Source of the DNA: Frigidibacter mobilis
GTDB taxonomy: Bacteria > Pseudomonadota > Alphaproteobacteria > Rhodobacterales > Rhodobacteraceae
Reading direction: 5' to 3'
Length of the DNA: 64,000 bases
Assembly (NCBI RefSeq): GCF_001620265.1
Contig: NZ_CP012661.1
Location: forward strand, 372,001-436,000
In this document: one piece after another, positions 28,736 to 46,559 of the stretch
How the letters are laid out: the number at the start of each line of letters is the position of its first letter
How positions within the stretch are numbered: the first letter of the stretch is position 1
Notes under the pieces: generated by a model
What the model saw: only the letters and a program-made list of their open reading frames with translations
What the model was told of the DNA's origin: nothing
Databases searched by the model: none
Made by a program: the position numbers and the translations under genes

Positions 28736-29548
28736 ATGATGTCATTGCCCCGCTGCCTGCTTGCCCTCGCCGTCCTAACCCTCGTTTCGGCCTGTGCCGC
28801 TGAGGATCTGACCGCGCCGCCCGAGGCTCTGGGCAATTTCCAACTGGGCCATACGATCATCGTGGCGAAGAACGCGCAGGTCGCCGGCCCCTCGCGCACG
28901 GTGACGAGTGAGGAATGGCAGGCGGCCCTGCAGGCCGAGATCGTCAAGCGTACCGGTCGCTATGACGGCGACAAGCTCTATCATCTTGGCATCAACATCG
29001 ACGCCTATGCCCTGGCCTATCCGGGCATTCCGCTGGTGCTGAGCCCCAAGTCGATCCTGGCGGTTTCGGCCAATGTCTGGGACGATTCCGCGCAGCGCCG
29101 GATCAATGCCGAGCCCAAGCGGATTACCGTGTTCGAACCCTTCTCGGGCGAGACGCTGCTGGGCTCGGGGCTGACGCAGACCAAGGAAGAGCAGATGCGC
29201 AACCTGTCGGAAGCGGCGGCGCGGCAGATCAACGACTGGCTGGTCGAGAACAAGGCCTGGTTCACGCCCGAGGCCGCGGCCGCGCGGGCGCTGCTTCCGG
29301 CCGCGGCGGGCGGTGCGGCCGCCAGTGTTCCGGCCCCCGGGCAGGCTCCGGTCGCAGCACGGCCCGCGGCGGTTTCCGCGCCTGCCCCTGCTGCCGCGCC
29401 GGCGCCGGTGGCACCTGCCCGGCCCGCGGCATCGTCGGCGCCGGCGCGCAGCGCCCCGGCTCCCTGCACCGCGGGCCAGCCCTGCCTGGGCATCGACACC
29501 GGGATTCGCAACTCTGCCACCCCTGTGCCCGGCGCCACGCTGCCGTGA
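28736..29548 (+). CDS. Putative lipoprotein with Ala/Pro-rich tail
   Basis: A 270-residue protein with a signal sequence ending in LTLVSAC, a lipobox whose Cys would be lipidated, so membrane-anchored in the cell envelope. The central part (about residues 25-175) looks folded: YHLGINIDAYALAYPGIPLVLSP and RKITVFEP-like strands. The rest is a long Ala/Pro repeat with a terminal CTAGQPCLGID. I do not recognise a family. Two adjacent ATGs (28736, 28739) could start it, after GGGAGAG. Confidence 0.7.
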   Translation: MMSLPRCLLALAVLTLVSACAAEDLTAPPEALGNFQLGHTIIVAKNAQVAGPSRTVTSEEWQAALQAEIVKRTGRYDGDKLYHLGINIDAYALAYPGIPLVLSPKSILAVSANVWDDSAQRRINAEPKRITVFEPFSGETLLGSGLTQTKEEQMRNLSEAAARQINDWLVENKAWFTPEAAAARALLPAAAGGAAASVPAPGQAPVAARPAAVSAPAPAAAPAPVAPARPAASSAPARSAPAPCTAGQPCLGIDTGIRNSATPVPGATLP

Positions 29549-29668
29549 CGGTGGTATGACGGGGCAATGGCACGTGCCGCTTGATTTTTCCCTGCCCGCC
29601 GGATAGGCAGCGCGCGGTGTTGAATCGGGCCCAGAGGCGGCCCCCTAATTCCATGAGGCGCCCGCGAG

Positions 29669-30844
<1,176 letters not shown>

Positions 30845-30870
30845 CAACGCTTTACAGGATAAGATATTTG

Positions 30871-30899
30871 AAGGCCGCCCTGTGGGGCGGCCTTTTTCT
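30871..30899 (+). terminator. Intrinsic terminator of tuf copy 1
   Basis: A 10-bp stem (AAGGCCGCCC / GGGCGGCCTT) with a TGTG loop, followed by TTTCTT, 26 bp after the tuf stop. Confidence 0.9.
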
Positions 30900-30970
30900 T
30901 TGGGTCAGGGTTAGTGTGCAGCATTTCACAGCCCGAGTGCAAATCAGCCCGATCGCCCCTCGATCACAAG

Positions 30971-30990
30971 ACATCACGCGCGCGTGATGT
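30971..30990. repeat. Perfect 20-bp palindrome upstream of a small secreted protein gene
   Basis: ACATCACGCG is followed directly by its complement CGCGTGATGT. The 361-bp gap between tuf and the ORF at 31206 also holds further GCGTGAT copies (31077-31098) and an inverted CACAGAT / ATCTGTG pair (31062-31089). These look like regulator binding sites. Apart from the tuf terminator I see no gene in the gap. Confidence 0.5.
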
Positions 30991-31205
30991 ATGCGAAGGG
31001 ATACGGTTCGAAAATCCGCCCTTCCGTTGCCGTGCTGCATTTGCGGGCTTCACATCAAGTTCACAGATGCGAGAGCTTGCGTGATCTGTGCGTGATTTCA
31101 CATCGAGGGAAAAAGGGAGCATCTCATCTGCATCGAGGCACGGAAGACCAAGGCGAACGACCTGACCTTCCGGGCCCGACCACAGAGAACCCAAAGGAAA
31201 ACATC

Positions 31206-31442
31206 ATGAAAAACCTCATTCTCGCTGCCGCCGCCCTTGTTGCAGTTGCCGGCTCTGCCTCGGCCTCGGGCCAGGGTTACAACCCGAACAAGCTGTCCAA
31301 CGTCGATGCCGCCGAGCTGACCTTCTATGTGCGCAACGTCGACGTCGACTCGCTGACCGTCGCGCAGGTGCAATCGGTCCAATCCGCCCTCTACGGCGAT
31401 GAAAAGGGCAAGGTCGCGGCGCTGCGGGCTGCCGTGCGCTGA
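31206..31442 (+). CDS. Small secreted protein, 78 residues
   Basis: A short protein with a clear signal peptide (MKNLILAAAALVAVAGSASA, cleavage likely after residue 20) and a 58-residue mature part: SGQGYNPNKLSNVDAAELTF, then VDVDSLTVAQVQSVQSALYG. It would be exported to the periplasm or outside. No cysteine and no membrane helix remain after processing. The ATG at 31206 follows AAAGGAAA, and a terminator follows 27 bp after the stop, so it is probably a single-gene unit. Function not recognised. Confidence 0.75.
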   Translation: MKNLILAAAALVAVAGSASASGQGYNPNKLSNVDAAELTFYVRNVDVDSLTVAQVQSVQSALYGDEKGKVAALRAAVR

Positions 31443-31468
31443 GCCATCAGGCCAAGACGCAACACGCA

Positions 31469-31495
31469 AAGGGCCACCCTCGGGTGGCCCTTTTT
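31469..31495 (+). terminator. Intrinsic terminator after the small secreted protein gene
   Basis: A stem AAGGGCCACC / GGTGGCCCTT with a CTCG loop, followed by TTTC. It also separates this gene from tRNA-Trp. Confidence 0.88.
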
Positions 31496-31570
31496 CGTGC
31501 TGGAAACCGTATGCACCCCATATGGCAACCATACATACGATCTGCGGCTGCCGAAGCCGCGACTTCGCCC

Positions 31571-31598
31571 TTGATTTCCCCGGCAGGGTGCCTTAACT
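31571..31598 (+). promoter_or_regulatory. Probable promoter of tRNA-Trp
   Basis: TTGATT (31571-31576) and TTAACT (31593-31598) are separated by 16 bp, placing the likely start just before the tRNA at 31614. It may also drive secE-nusG. The -10 is imperfect. Confidence 0.45.
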
Positions 31599-31613
31599 CC
31601 CCGCCCACGGCAC

Positions 31614-31689
31614 AGGAGTTTAGCTCAGTTGGTAGAGCATCGGTCTCCAAAACCGAGGGTCGTGGGTTCGAGTCCCCCAACTCCTGCCA
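31614..31689 (+). tRNA. tRNA-Trp (CCA anticodon)
   Basis: A full cloverleaf of 76 nt: acceptor stem AGGAGTT / AACTCCT, D-loop TAGCTCAGTTGGTAGAGC, anticodon loop CTCCAAA with anticodon CCA at 31647-31649, T-arm GTGGGTTCGAGTCCCCC, discriminator G and an encoded CCA end. A tRNA-Trp just upstream of secE-nusG is a common bacterial arrangement. Confidence 0.97.
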
Positions 31690-31853
31690 GTCCGTTTCCA
31701 GCCATCGCCGCGCGACTTGGGAAGTTCCATGCCGCACCCGCAGCGCCTTGCGCCGGGCGGGCTTGAACTGGTCGGGCGAACCCCGTATGTGCTGCCCATT
31801 CATGGTGGCCCCGCACGGATGGCGGCGGCCCCGGCGACAAGCAGGTGACACAG

Positions 31854-32051
31854 ATGGCCAAGACCAATCCGCTTCAGTTCGTCCAGCAAGTGCGCGCCGA
31901 GGTGGCGAAGGTGGTGTGGCCGAACCGGCGTGAGGTGGGGCTGACCACCGTCATGGTGCTCATCATGGCGGCGCTGGCCTCGGTGTTCTTCTTCCTGGTG
32001 GATCTGGCGATCCGTTCGGGCCTGACCGCGGTTCTCAACATCTTCGGCTGA
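31854..32051 (+). CDS. secE: Preprotein translocase subunit SecE
   Basis: SecE clamps the SecY channel. The 65-residue single-span form has an amphipathic N-terminus with QVRAEVAKVVWPNRREV (the conserved VxWPxRxE element) and one membrane helix (about residues 37-58). The ATG at 31854 is chosen over a GTG at 31845. Downstream nusG follows after 222 bp, a long gap for this pair. Confidence 0.95.
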   Translation: MAKTNPLQFVQQVRAEVAKVVWPNRREVGLTTVMVLIMAALASVFFFLVDLAIRSGLTAVLNIFG

Positions 32052-32273
32052 CCCTGGCCGCTTGCGCAGCGCGCTGGCAGCCGGGCTTGAATTCCGTTGG
32101 GTTCCCCTGTAAGGCGGGCGGACCTTTCGGAAACCGGCGTGCATCGATTCGGGTGATGCGCGCTGTTTTTTGTTAGGTCGGGCAGGAGACTGGCCGCAAG
32201 CGGGTGGGCAACCACCTGAAAAAATGACGGAAGTTCCCGCGGGCGACCGCAGGTGAGACGAGGTAAGGCGAGC

Positions 32274-32807
32274 ATGGCGAAGCGGTGGTATTCGGTGAGC
32301 GTTCTCTCGAATTTCGAGAAGAAGGTCGCCGAGCAGATCAGGCAAGCCGTTGCTGAAAAGGGTCTCGAGGACGAGATCGAAGAGGTGCTGGTGCCGACGG
32401 AAGAGGTCATCGAGATCCGCCGCGGCAAGAAAGTCACCTCGGAGCGGCGCTTCATGCCGGGCTATGTGCTCGTGCGGATGGAGATGACGGACCGCGCCTA
32501 TCACGCGATCGTGTCGATCAATCGGGTCACGGGCTTTCTGGGCCCGCAGGGCAAGCCGATGCCGATGCGTGACGGCGAGGTGAATGCGATCCTGAACCGG
32601 GCGGAAGAGGGCGAGGCGCAGCCGCGCAACCTGATCCGCTTCGAGATCGGAGAGCAGGTGAAGGTGGCCGATGGTCCCTTCGAGGGCTTCACCGGCATGG
32701 TGGAGGAGGTGGACGAGGCCTCGAACCGTCTGAAGGTGACGGTGTCGATCTTCGGTCGTCCGACGCCTGTCGAACTGGAATTCACTCAGGTGTCCAAGGG
32801 CATCTGA
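32274..32807 (+). CDS. nusG: Transcription termination/antitermination protein NusG
   Basis: NusG binds RNA polymerase and couples it to Rho or the ribosome. The 177-residue product has the N-terminal NGN domain (MAKRWYSVSVLSNFEKKVAE, MPGYVLVRM) and the C-terminal KOW domain with GEQVKVADGPFEGFTGMVEEVD. The ATG at 32274 gives the family start; the frame is open seven codons further. Confidence 0.97.
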   Translation: MAKRWYSVSVLSNFEKKVAEQIRQAVAEKGLEDEIEEVLVPTEEVIEIRRGKKVTSERRFMPGYVLVRMEMTDRAYHAIVSINRVTGFLGPQGKPMPMRDGEVNAILNRAEEGEAQPRNLIRFEIGEQVKVADGPFEGFTGMVEEVDEASNRLKVTVSIFGRPTPVELEFTQVSKGI

Positions 32808-32906
32808 CGTGTGTGCCGTGGGAGGCGAGCGGGGCCGGTGGCCCTGCGGACCGGACCACTAACCAAGGCCCTGCATGTGCGGGCTGGTGATACAAGGAGA
32901 GGCCAC

Positions 32907-33359
32907 ATGGCCAAGAAAGTCGTCGGGCAGCTGAAGCTGCAGGTGAAGGCGGGGCAAGCCAACCCGTCTCCGCCGATCGGTCCTGCGCTGGGTCAGCGCG
33001 GCATCAACATCATGGCGTTCTGCAAAGAGTTCAACGCTCGCACGCAGGAAATGGAACTCGGCTCGCCGGTTCCGACCGTCATCACCTACTATGCTGACAA
33101 GTCCTTTACCTTCGAGATGAAGACGTCGCCGGCGTCCTTCCTCCTGAAGAAGGCAGCCGGTCTGAAGCCGGTCGGCAAGCGCAACCGCCCGAAGGGTTCG
33201 GCCAAGCCGGGCCGCGACGTGGTCGGCACCGTGACTGTCGCCCAGGTGCGCCAGATCGCCGAAGCCAAGATGAAGGATCTGTCTGCGAACGACGTGGAAG
33301 CGGCGATGCAGATCATCCTCGGCTCTGCCCGTTCCATCGGTATCGAGGTGAAAGGGTAA
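32907..33359 (+). CDS. rplK: 50S ribosomal protein L11
   Basis: L11 forms the stalk base with 23S rRNA helices 43-44, where translation factors and RelA act. The 150-residue product starts [20 protein letters not shown] and has the proline-rich [17 protein letters not shown] motif; the C-terminal RNA-binding domain contains [12 protein letters not shown]. The ATG at 32907 follows AAGGAGAGG. It is 3 bp upstream of rplA. Confidence 0.97.
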   Translation: MAKKVVGQLKLQVKAGQANPSPPIGPALGQRGINIMAFCKEFNARTQEMELGSPVPTVITYYADKSFTFEMKTSPASFLLKKAAGLKPVGKRNRPKGSAKPGRDVVGTVTVAQVRQIAEAKMKDLSANDVEAAMQIILGSARSIGIEVKG

Positions 33360-33362
33360 GTC

Positions 33363-34061
33363 ATGGCCAAGCTCGGTAAACGGACCCAGGCGGCGCGTGC
33401 TGCCTTCGAAGGCAAGGCGAACCTCACCGTCGAGGATGCGCTGGCGCTCATCAAGACCTCGGCTTCGGCCAAGTTCGACGAAACCATCGAGATCGCCATG
33501 AATCTTGGCGTCGACCCGCGCCATGCGGACCAGATGGTCCGCGGTGTGGTCACGCTGCCGAACGGCACCGGCAAGACGGTGCGCGTGGCGGTGTTTGCAC
33601 GTGGTGCGAAAGCGGACGAGGCGAAAGCCGCGGGCGCCGACATCGTGGGCGCCGAGGATCTGATGGAAACCATTCAATCCGGCAAGATCGAGTTCGACCG
33701 TTGCATCGCAACGCCGGACATGATGCCGCTGGTGGGTCGCCTCGGTAAGATCCTCGGCCCGCGCAACCTGATGCCGAACCCCAAGGTCGGCACCGTGACG
33801 ATGGACGTGAAGACGGCTGTCGAAGCGGCGAAGGGCGGCGAAGTGCAGTTCAAGGTCGAGAAGGCCGGCGTGATCCATGCCGGCGTCGGCAAAGTGTCGT
33901 TCGACGGCGCGGCGCTGGCCGAAAACGTTCGCACCTTCGTGGAAGCGGTGACGCGGGCGCGCCCGTCGGGTGCCAAGGGCGCCTATGTGCGCAAGGTGTC
34001 GCTGTCCTCGACGATGGGCCCGGGCGTGTCGGTCGACTTGGCTTCGGCCGCCGGCAACTGA
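33363..34061 (+). CDS. rplA: 50S ribosomal protein L1
   Basis: L1 binds the mobile stalk of 23S rRNA and, in many bacteria, represses its own rplK-rplA mRNA. The 232-residue product has the two-domain layout with GNMVRG-like [17 protein letters not shown], the central [15 protein letters not shown] and the [17 protein letters not shown] motif. It follows rplK closely and precedes a 244-bp leader of rplJ. Confidence 0.97.
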   Translation: MAKLGKRTQAARAAFEGKANLTVEDALALIKTSASAKFDETIEIAMNLGVDPRHADQMVRGVVTLPNGTGKTVRVAVFARGAKADEAKAAGADIVGAEDLMETIQSGKIEFDRCIATPDMMPLVGRLGKILGPRNLMPNPKVGTVTMDVKTAVEAAKGGEVQFKVEKAGVIHAGVGKVSFDGAALAENVRTFVEAVTRARPSGAKGAYVRKVSLSSTMGPGVSVDLASAAGN

Positions 34062-34305
34062 AGAATTCTCCGGTCGCAAGGCCGGTGAGTGGCAGGGCGG
34101 ACCGCAAGGCCCCGCCCTGACCTGTCCGAGACGGAGGGTGTGCCGGGTTCCCGGTGCTTAATGTCCTTCCCGAGATGGGGATCGAGACGGATTTCCCGGG
34201 GTTTCCTCGGGCGGTTTTGGCCTCGGGACCCTCACGGACCCGAACGCCGGGAGAGATCCCGGCAAACATGAGCCGGGGGGAAACCCCCATACTTGGAGTG
34301 AAACT
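34062..34305 (+). promoter_or_regulatory. Structured rplJ leader, probable L10 autoregulatory region
   Basis: This gap between rplA and rplJ is rich in inverted repeats, for example GGGAGAGATCCCGG and GGGGGAAACCCCC just before the start, and contains GGTGCTTAATGTCC. In many bacteria L10 (with L7/L12) binds an L10 leader here to control rplJL. The position and base-pairing fit that class; I cannot confirm the conserved kink-turn without folding. Confidence 0.5.
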
Positions 34306-34821
34306 GTGGATAGAGCCCAGAAAGAGAAAGTGGTCGAGGAACTCGGCCAGATCTTCGAAAGCTCTGGCGTCGTGGTGGTTGCCCACTACGAAGGCATGAC
34401 AGTTGCTCAGATGCAGGCGCTGCGGGCGGAAATGTCTTCCGTCGGTGGTTCCGTACGTGTCGCCAAGAACAAGCTCGCCAAGATCGCTCTTGAAGGAAAG
34501 CCCGGCGCAAGCATGGGTAATCTGCTCAAGGGGATGACCGTGTTCGCTTTCTCCGAAGACCCCGTCGCTGCGGCGAAGGTCTCGGAGGCCTATGCCAAGA
34601 AGAACGAGAAATTCGTGATCCTTGGCGGGGCGATGGGTGACACGGCTCTGGATGCTGCCGGTGTGAAAGCCGTGGCTGCGATGCCGTCGCGTGAGGAGCT
34701 TATCGCTTCGATCGTTGCGTGCCTCGGCGCCCCTGCCTCGAACATCGCCGGTGCCATTGGTGCGCCTGCTTCGAATATCGCGGGTATCCTCAAGACCATC
34801 GAGGAACGGGAAGCCGCGTGA
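34306..34821 (+). CDS. rplJ: 50S ribosomal protein L10
   Basis: L10 anchors L7/L12 dimers on the ribosomal stalk. The 171-residue product starts with GTG at 34306 ([13 protein letters not shown]) and contains [13 protein letters not shown]. The C-terminus has a tandem [10 protein letters not shown] / [10 protein letters not shown] before the L12-binding helix. The rplL gene follows after 70 bp. Confidence 0.96.
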   Translation: MDRAQKEKVVEELGQIFESSGVVVVAHYEGMTVAQMQALRAEMSSVGGSVRVAKNKLAKIALEGKPGASMGNLLKGMTVFAFSEDPVAAAKVSEAYAKKNEKFVILGGAMGDTALDAAGVKAVAAMPSREELIASIVACLGAPASNIAGAIGAPASNIAGILKTIEEREAA

Positions 34822-34891
34822 GCAACAACATGTCTGCGTAGGGTTGATGCCCTGACGTTGGACCCCATCTTGATTAGAACGGAACAGAGAA

Positions 34892-35263
34892 ATGGCTGAT
34901 CTGAAAGCACTCGCCGAGCAAATCGTCAACCTGACGCTGCTGCAGGCCCAGGAACTGAAAACGATCCTGAAAGACGAATACGGCATCGAGCCCGCCGCTG
35001 GCGGCGCCGTGATGATGGCTGGCCCGGCTGCTGCCGCGGAAGTCGTCGAAGAGAAAACCGACTTCGACGTCGTCCTCGTTGAAGCCGGCCCGAACAAGAT
35101 CAACGTGATCAAGGAAGTTCGCTCGATCACCGGCCTGGGCCTGAAAGAGGCCAAGGATCTGGTGGAAGCCGGTGGCAAGGTGAAAGAAGCCGCGCCGAAG
35201 GCCGAAGCTGAAGAGCTGAAGAAAAAGCTCGAAGAAGCCGGCGCCAAAGTCGAGCTGAAGTAA
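34892..35263 (+). CDS. rplL: 50S ribosomal protein L7/L12
   Basis: The stalk protein that recruits translational GTPases. The 123-residue product has the N-terminal dimerisation helix ([22 protein letters not shown]), an Ala/Gly-rich hinge (about residues 36-50), and the C-terminal domain with [23 protein letters not shown] and [12 protein letters not shown]. It is usually the most abundant product of this operon. Confidence 0.97.
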   Translation: MADLKALAEQIVNLTLLQAQELKTILKDEYGIEPAAGGAVMMAGPAAAAEVVEEKTDFDVVLVEAGPNKINVIKEVRSITGLGLKEAKDLVEAGGKVKEAAPKAEAEELKKKLEEAGAKVELK

Positions 35264-35300
35264 TCGGGCAGGGTGCTGACGCATCCTACCAACTGAAAAT

Positions 35301-35331
35301 GGCTGGGTCCGGGCTTGTCCCGGGCCCGGCC
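35301..35331 (+). other. Strong hairpin between rplL and rpoB, possible RNase III site
   Basis: A stem of about 13 bp (GGCTGGGTCCGGG with CCCGGGCCCGGCC, two wobbles) and a CTTGT loop lies in the 252-bp rplL-rpoB gap. No T-run follows. In E. coli a hairpin at this same junction is cut by RNase III and separates L7/L12 and RpoB message levels. Confidence 0.55.
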
Positions 35332-35515
35332 CAACCTGTCTTGGAGAGGGCCTTGCGTGGCCCGGGTGGCAAAGACCCTCTTCAAGGCGCGGTTCAAGGT
35401 TCGGGTGCTGGCCGGTGGGACGGTTGGCGGGAATGGAACCTTATCCCCTTCATTCGGCGGCGTGTTCCGTGGCCCCGACGGAACGCGCGCGCAGAGACGA
35501 AAGGTGACGACGAGC

Positions 35516-39649
<4,134 letters not shown>

Positions 39650-39680
39650 GGGCGTTCGCGCCCCGCTCACCCATCCCTGA

Positions 39681-43940
<4,260 letters not shown>

Positions 43941-43970
43941 CCGGCGCCTGACTTCGGTCTGTAGATAAGG

Positions 43971-44007
43971 AACCGGCCCCGCAGCGATGCGGGGCCGGTT
44001 TCGTTTT
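43971..44007 (+). terminator. Intrinsic terminator of the rpoBC operon
   Basis: A 12-bp perfect stem (AACCGGCCCCGC / GCGGGGCCGGTT) with a 6-nt loop, followed by TCGTTTT, 30 bp after the rpoC stop. Confidence 0.93.
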
Positions 44008-44084
44008 GGGGGCACATGCATGGAAGAGCGCTGGCGCGGGGGAGCGTGGGCTGGTCCGAGTGAACGCGCCGCCGGTTTGTGGAC

Positions 44085-44140
44085 GGGTGCGGGTGCCTTC
44101 TGCCCCCGCACCCCTGAGGATATTTCTCCAGCAAGAAGGG
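44085..44140. repeat. Hairpin plus GAGGATATTT element, likely a dispersed intergenic repeat
   Basis: GGGTGCGGG and CCCGCACCC form a 9-bp stem with an 11-nt loop, followed by CTGAGGATATTTCTCCAGC. Elements of this shape (CCCGCACCCC then GAGGATATTT) are common between genes in Rhodobacteraceae. It is the only recognisable item in the 339-bp gap between rpoC and the glycosyltransferase apart from the rpoC terminator. Confidence 0.45.
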
Positions 44141-44279
44141 CAAGACGGCGGGATGGACCGCGGGATACGGCATCTTCGTCCGGGCGACGCGCTGCCTGTC
44201 CTTGGCCCGCGGGCCGCACGCCGGAGCCACGGCCAGATGCGGAGAGGTCGCTCGTGCATCGCGCCCGGGGTGGGGCCGG

Positions 44280-45302
44280 TCAGTCTGCGGCGGCGGCAAG
44301 GTCCAGCTGCTCTTGCCAGCGCGGATCGCTGGCCGGCTCGCGCCCCGCCACCGCCGCCAGCCGCATGACATAGTCGGCGCAGCACAGGTGATGCAGCTTG
44401 CGGACGCGGGGCAGGGCCATCGCCTCGGCATGCAGCGCGTCGAAGGCGGCGGCATAGCGCAGGGCCGAGAGGTCTTCGACATCGTTGCGGTTGTAGCGCT
44501 TGAAGAACTCCTCCGTGTAGCGGTCCTTGCCGGCTGCCGCGCTGAGCGTGCCGCGCTTGAGCGAGAAGCTTTCTTCGGAACGGATCATGTAGTGGTTGAT
44601 CTGCGCAACGGCATGGGTGGTCAGCCCGGTCTCGGTCTGGCGCTGATAGGGTGCGTCGGGGTGCCAGTGCGGTACCGTTGCACCGGCGCTGTTGACCCAG
44701 CGAAGCCCGTCGTTGCCCCAGGGCCCGGGGGCCAGATCGGCGCGGTAGCCCGATGGCCCGTGGGTGTCGAGCCGCTTGAACAGGTCGGCCCGCCGCAAGA
44801 TCGCCTTGAACCAGCGGTTGACCCCCGCGCCCTTTGCCGCAGCGCGGGTGAACTGGCGGTGAACCAGTCCCGCAGACCAATGTTGTTGCCCCGAGGTGCC
44901 GAACACCTTCCAGTTCACCGACATGCCCAGAAAGTCCGGCTCGCACGCGGGCAGCAGATCACCGATCTGCCCGGCGCCGCGATGGATCACCAGAAACTCG
45001 TCGACATCACAGACAAGGATCCAGTCTGCAGCCTCGGCCAAGGGATGCCGCTTGGCACGCCGGAAGTTCGCTGCCTGTGGAAACTGGTCGGGCTTCACCT
45101 TGTGGCGAACATGGGTCAGCCAGCCCGCGGATTCCAAAGCATCCAGCAGTGGAGGGGAGTGGTCTGTGCAGTCATTCGTCACCACCAGGATGTCAGTAAA
45201 GCCCAGCATCCGGTACCAAGTGACCCATTCCACAATGAAGGCACCCTCGTTCCGCATCGAGGTGATGACAAGGCTGGACAAGGCGCGCTCCGGGTCAGGC
45301 AC
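44280..45302 (-). CDS. Glycosyltransferase family 2-like protein
   Basis: A 340-residue protein starting MPDPERALSSLVITSMRNEG. The first ~110 residues hold a nucleotide-sugar fold with MRNEGAFIVEWVTWYRMLGF and the metal-binding motif LVCDVDEFLVI (DxD), as in the GT2-like/DUF4922-type proteins found with surface polysaccharide genes. C-terminal sequence (HHMIRSEESF-like INHYMIRSEESFSLKRG) is also typical. GTG at 45302 is chosen; no strong ribosome site is visible. It is divergent from the EamA gene and convergent with rpoC. Confidence 0.75.
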   Translation of the reverse strand: MPDPERALSSLVITSMRNEGAFIVEWVTWYRMLGFTDILVVTNDCTDHSPPLLDALESAGWLTHVRHKVKPDQFPQAANFRRAKRHPLAEAADWILVCDVDEFLVIHRGAGQIGDLLPACEPDFLGMSVNWKVFGTSGQQHWSAGLVHRQFTRAAAKGAGVNRWFKAILRRADLFKRLDTHGPSGYRADLAPGPWGNDGLRWVNSAGATVPHWHPDAPYQRQTETGLTTHAVAQINHYMIRSEESFSLKRGTLSAAAGKDRYTEEFFKRYNRNDVEDLSALRYAAAFDALHAEAMALPRVRKLHHLCCADYVMRLAAVAGREPASDPRWQEQLDLAAAAD

Positions 45303-45392
45303 TGTTTGCGAGGTTATGGCCAAAGCGGCCGTGCGGTCCAGCCCCCGCCAAGGGCTCTGGCGCGCGGCAACGCGGCCTGCTATCGGGCCGGC

Positions 45393-46268
45393 ATGAAGCC
45401 GGTTTCTGACAATTTGCGCGGCGCGCTGCTGATGATGGCCGCAATGGCGGCCTTCACCGGCAATGACACGCTGCTGAAGGCGGTCACCGCCGAGGTGCCG
45501 CTGTTCCAGTCGATCACGATCCGCGGTCTGGTGACGCTGTGCCTGCTGGCGGGGCTGGCATGGGCACGGGGCGGCGTGCAGCTGCGGCTGGGGGCAAGCG
45601 ACACCCGGATTCTCGGCCTGCGCTCGGTGGGCGAGATCGGTGCCACGCTGTTCTTCCTGTCGGCGCTGCAGCATATGCCCCTGGCCAATCTCAGCGCGAT
45701 CATGCAGTCGCTGCCCCTGGTCGTGACCCTGCTGGCGGCACTGCTGTTCCGCGAGCGGATCGGCTGGCGGCGGCTGACGGCGATTGGCGTGGGCTTTGCC
45801 GGCGTGCTGCTGATCGTCAAGCCCGGCGGTGCGGCATTCGACGGCTGGGCGGTGTTTGGGCTGCTGGCAATGGGATGTGTGGCGCTGCGAGATCTGGCGA
45901 CGCGCTCTCTGTCGCCGGGGGTGCCGTCCCTGGCGGTGACGATCTATGCCGCGCTGGCGGTGACGGTGCTGGGGGCGGTCCTGGCGCCGTTCCAGGGTTG
46001 GGTGGCGGTGACCCCGTCGCACCTGATCGCCCTGGCGGGGGCGGCGGTGTTCCTGATCGGCGGCTATCAGTTCATCATCATGGCGATGCGGGTGGGTGAG
46101 GTCAGTGCGGTGACGCCGTTCCGCTACACCTCGCTGCTGTTCGCCATCGCCTTGGGCTGGATCACCTTCGGGCAGTTGCCAGATGCGCTGACCCTGGTCG
46201 GGGCGGGGATCGTGATTGCCTCGGGGCTGTTCATGTTGCGGCGCCAGCGGCAGCTGGGGATTACCTGA
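45393..46268 (+). CDS. EamA-family (DMT) transporter
   Basis: A 291-residue membrane protein with ten predicted helices in two EamA repeats: NDTLLKAVTAEVPLFQSITIRG in the first half and DLATRSLSPGVPSLAVTIYAAL in the second. DMT proteins move amino acids, nucleotide sugars or drugs; the substrate here is unknown. The ATG at 45393 lacks a strong ribosome site. It ends 31 bp before the strong str-operon promoter. Confidence 0.88.
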   Translation: MKPVSDNLRGALLMMAAMAAFTGNDTLLKAVTAEVPLFQSITIRGLVTLCLLAGLAWARGGVQLRLGASDTRILGLRSVGEIGATLFFLSALQHMPLANLSAIMQSLPLVVTLLAALLFRERIGWRRLTAIGVGFAGVLLIVKPGGAAFDGWAVFGLLAMGCVALRDLATRSLSPGVPSLAVTIYAALAVTVLGAVLAPFQGWVAVTPSHLIALAGAAVFLIGGYQFIIMAMRVGEVSAVTPFRYTSLLFAIALGWITFGQLPDALTLVGAGIVIASGLFMLRRQRQLGIT

Positions 46269-46298
46269 CCTGCGGCCTCCACCTCCGCCGGGCGGCTG

Positions 46299-46327
46299 TT
46301 GACAACCCACGCGACTCCCCATATACG
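46299..46327 (+). promoter_or_regulatory. Strong sigma-70 promoter of the str operon
   Basis: A perfect -35 TTGACA (46299-46304) and -10 TATACG (46322-46327) with 17-bp spacing lie about 230 bp upstream of rpsL. The long leader (46335-46559) has no clear ORF with a good ribosome site. This is the best promoter match in the window. Confidence 0.82.
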
Positions 46328-46559
46328 GCGCCCACTCGCGTGGTGGGGAAGGCTCTGCCCGTGGGTGTTAGAAATGGATGTGGTCACGATCCGGGCATCA
46401 CTGTCCCGATCCTCTGGAATTCCACCGCGTCGTCCCTGCGCAGGGGGCGAATGCGGTTTTGGTGTTTTGTGGACGCGCAAGGCACAAGAACTGTGAATGC
46501 CCCCGGAAGTCGCGTTGACGAGCGTGATTGAACGGGCCGCAAACAAAAAGGCGAGATAA

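Noticed and set aside
31484..31933. A 149-codon frame running across tRNA-Trp and into secE
   Set aside because: It crosses a clear tRNA gene and a secE start; composition is not protein-like.
45303..46322. N-terminal 340-codon extension of the glycosyltransferase frame across the EamA gene
   Set aside because: The extension is Gln/Arg/His-rich shadow sequence opposite an excellent EamA transporter; the glycosyltransferase fold begins after the GTG at 45302.
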